Shown here piece by piece: positions 63,941 through 64,000 of a stretch of DNA of 64,000 bases. Location: the NCBI RefSeq assembly GCF_003994255.1, contig NZ_ML133851.1, positions 558,001-622,000 on the forward strand, read 5' to 3'. The position numbers and the translations under genes were made by a program. The notes beneath the pieces were generated by a model that had not been told where the DNA came from, did no database searches, and saw nothing but the letters and a program-made list of their open reading frames with translations. This DNA comes from Brachybacterium paraconglomeratum. Lineage in GTDB: Bacteria > Actinomycetota > Actinomycetes > Actinomycetales > Dermabacteraceae. Positions within the stretch are counted from its first letter, which is position 1. Each line of letters opens with the position of its first letter.

Positions 63941-64000
63941 GCCGAGGGTGATGAGGTGGTTCACCGGGCCGTGGCCGCCGGCGGTGCGGGAGAGGCGCCA
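63932..64000 (-). CDS. C-terminal end of an unidentified gene (start off window)
   Basis: On the minus strand the frame from base 64000 reads WRLSRTAGGHGPVNHLITLG and ends with Lys-Asp-stop at 63932-63934. Codon use is GC3-rich and typical. Only 22 residues are visible, so the product cannot be named. Its stop codon lies in the first copy of the tandem repeat. Confidence 0.5.
   Translation of the reverse strand, partial: WRLSRTAGGHGPVNHLITLGKD

Overview
The window looks like chromosome of a high-GC Gram-positive actinobacterium, most likely a member of the Micrococcales; the Dermabacteraceae/Brachybacterium group is my best guess from memory, not from a search. Support comes from very high GC with strong third-position GC, GuaB3 next to GuaB, a DUF222-HNH protein, a CIRCE-controlled groESL operon, a DUF4129/MoxR/DUF58 operon, and many genes that start 6-7 bases after a TANNNT -10 hexamer, which is the leaderless architecture common in actinobacteria. 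No tRNA, rRNA, CRISPR array, prophage or insertion sequence was seen.

Layout. 1-5.8 kb: end of an acyltransferase-like gene, a divergent TetR/MFS efflux pair, a tandem GNAT protein and an AbiE-type toxin-antitoxin pair. 5.8-12.6 kb: guaA, a DUF3817 membrane protein, SURF1, and pta-ackA. 12.6-24.4 kb: membrane proteins of unknown function (one with a probable frameshift), guaB3, a DEDDh exonuclease, a VOC protein, guaB, a PiT phosphate transporter and an RluA-type pseudouridine synthase. 24.4-28.4 kb: groEL, groES, a 54-residue small protein and a metallophosphoesterase. 28.4-34.4 kb: a molybdenum-cofactor cluster (mogA-moaE fusion, moaC, moeA, moaA, moaD, moeB-rhodanese), with a second moeA at 41-42.3 kb. 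34.6-40.5 kb: a dipeptide/oligopeptide-type ABC transporter. 42.5-49.2 kb: an oxidoreductase and a tightly overlapping methyltransferase-DUF4129-MoxR-DUF58 operon. 49.2-52.3 kb: DUF222-HNH protein, msrA and an ArsD-like protein. 52.5-63.5 kb: a secreted subtilase, a DUF2079 membrane protein, a DUF4287/S9 peptidase/alpha-beta hydrolase operon and a lipoprotein glycoside hydrolase of family 3. 63.5-64 kb: an intergenic region with an 80-bp near-perfect palindrome and three tandem copies of a roughly 57-bp repeat next to the end of an off-window gene.

How the genes work together. guaB, guaB3 and guaA cover the guanine nucleotide branch. pta-ackA link acetyl-CoA to acetate and ATP. The moa/moe/mog genes cover most of molybdopterin synthesis from GTP to molybdenum insertion. 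The opp genes import peptides. The MoxR-DUF58-DUF4129 set resembles operons proposed to assemble or mature envelope proteins.

Most unusual signals: the 63.6-63.9 kb palindrome and tandem repeats; the consistent leaderless promoters; the AbiE operon with a palindrome overlapping its promoter; the frameshifted membrane gene at 14.1-14.7 kb; a shared 16-base element at the two divergent molybdenum-cofactor promoters; an ArsD-like protein without the metal cysteines; and an alpha/beta hydrolase that has lost its nucleophile serine. All assignments come from reading the sequence; no database search was run.
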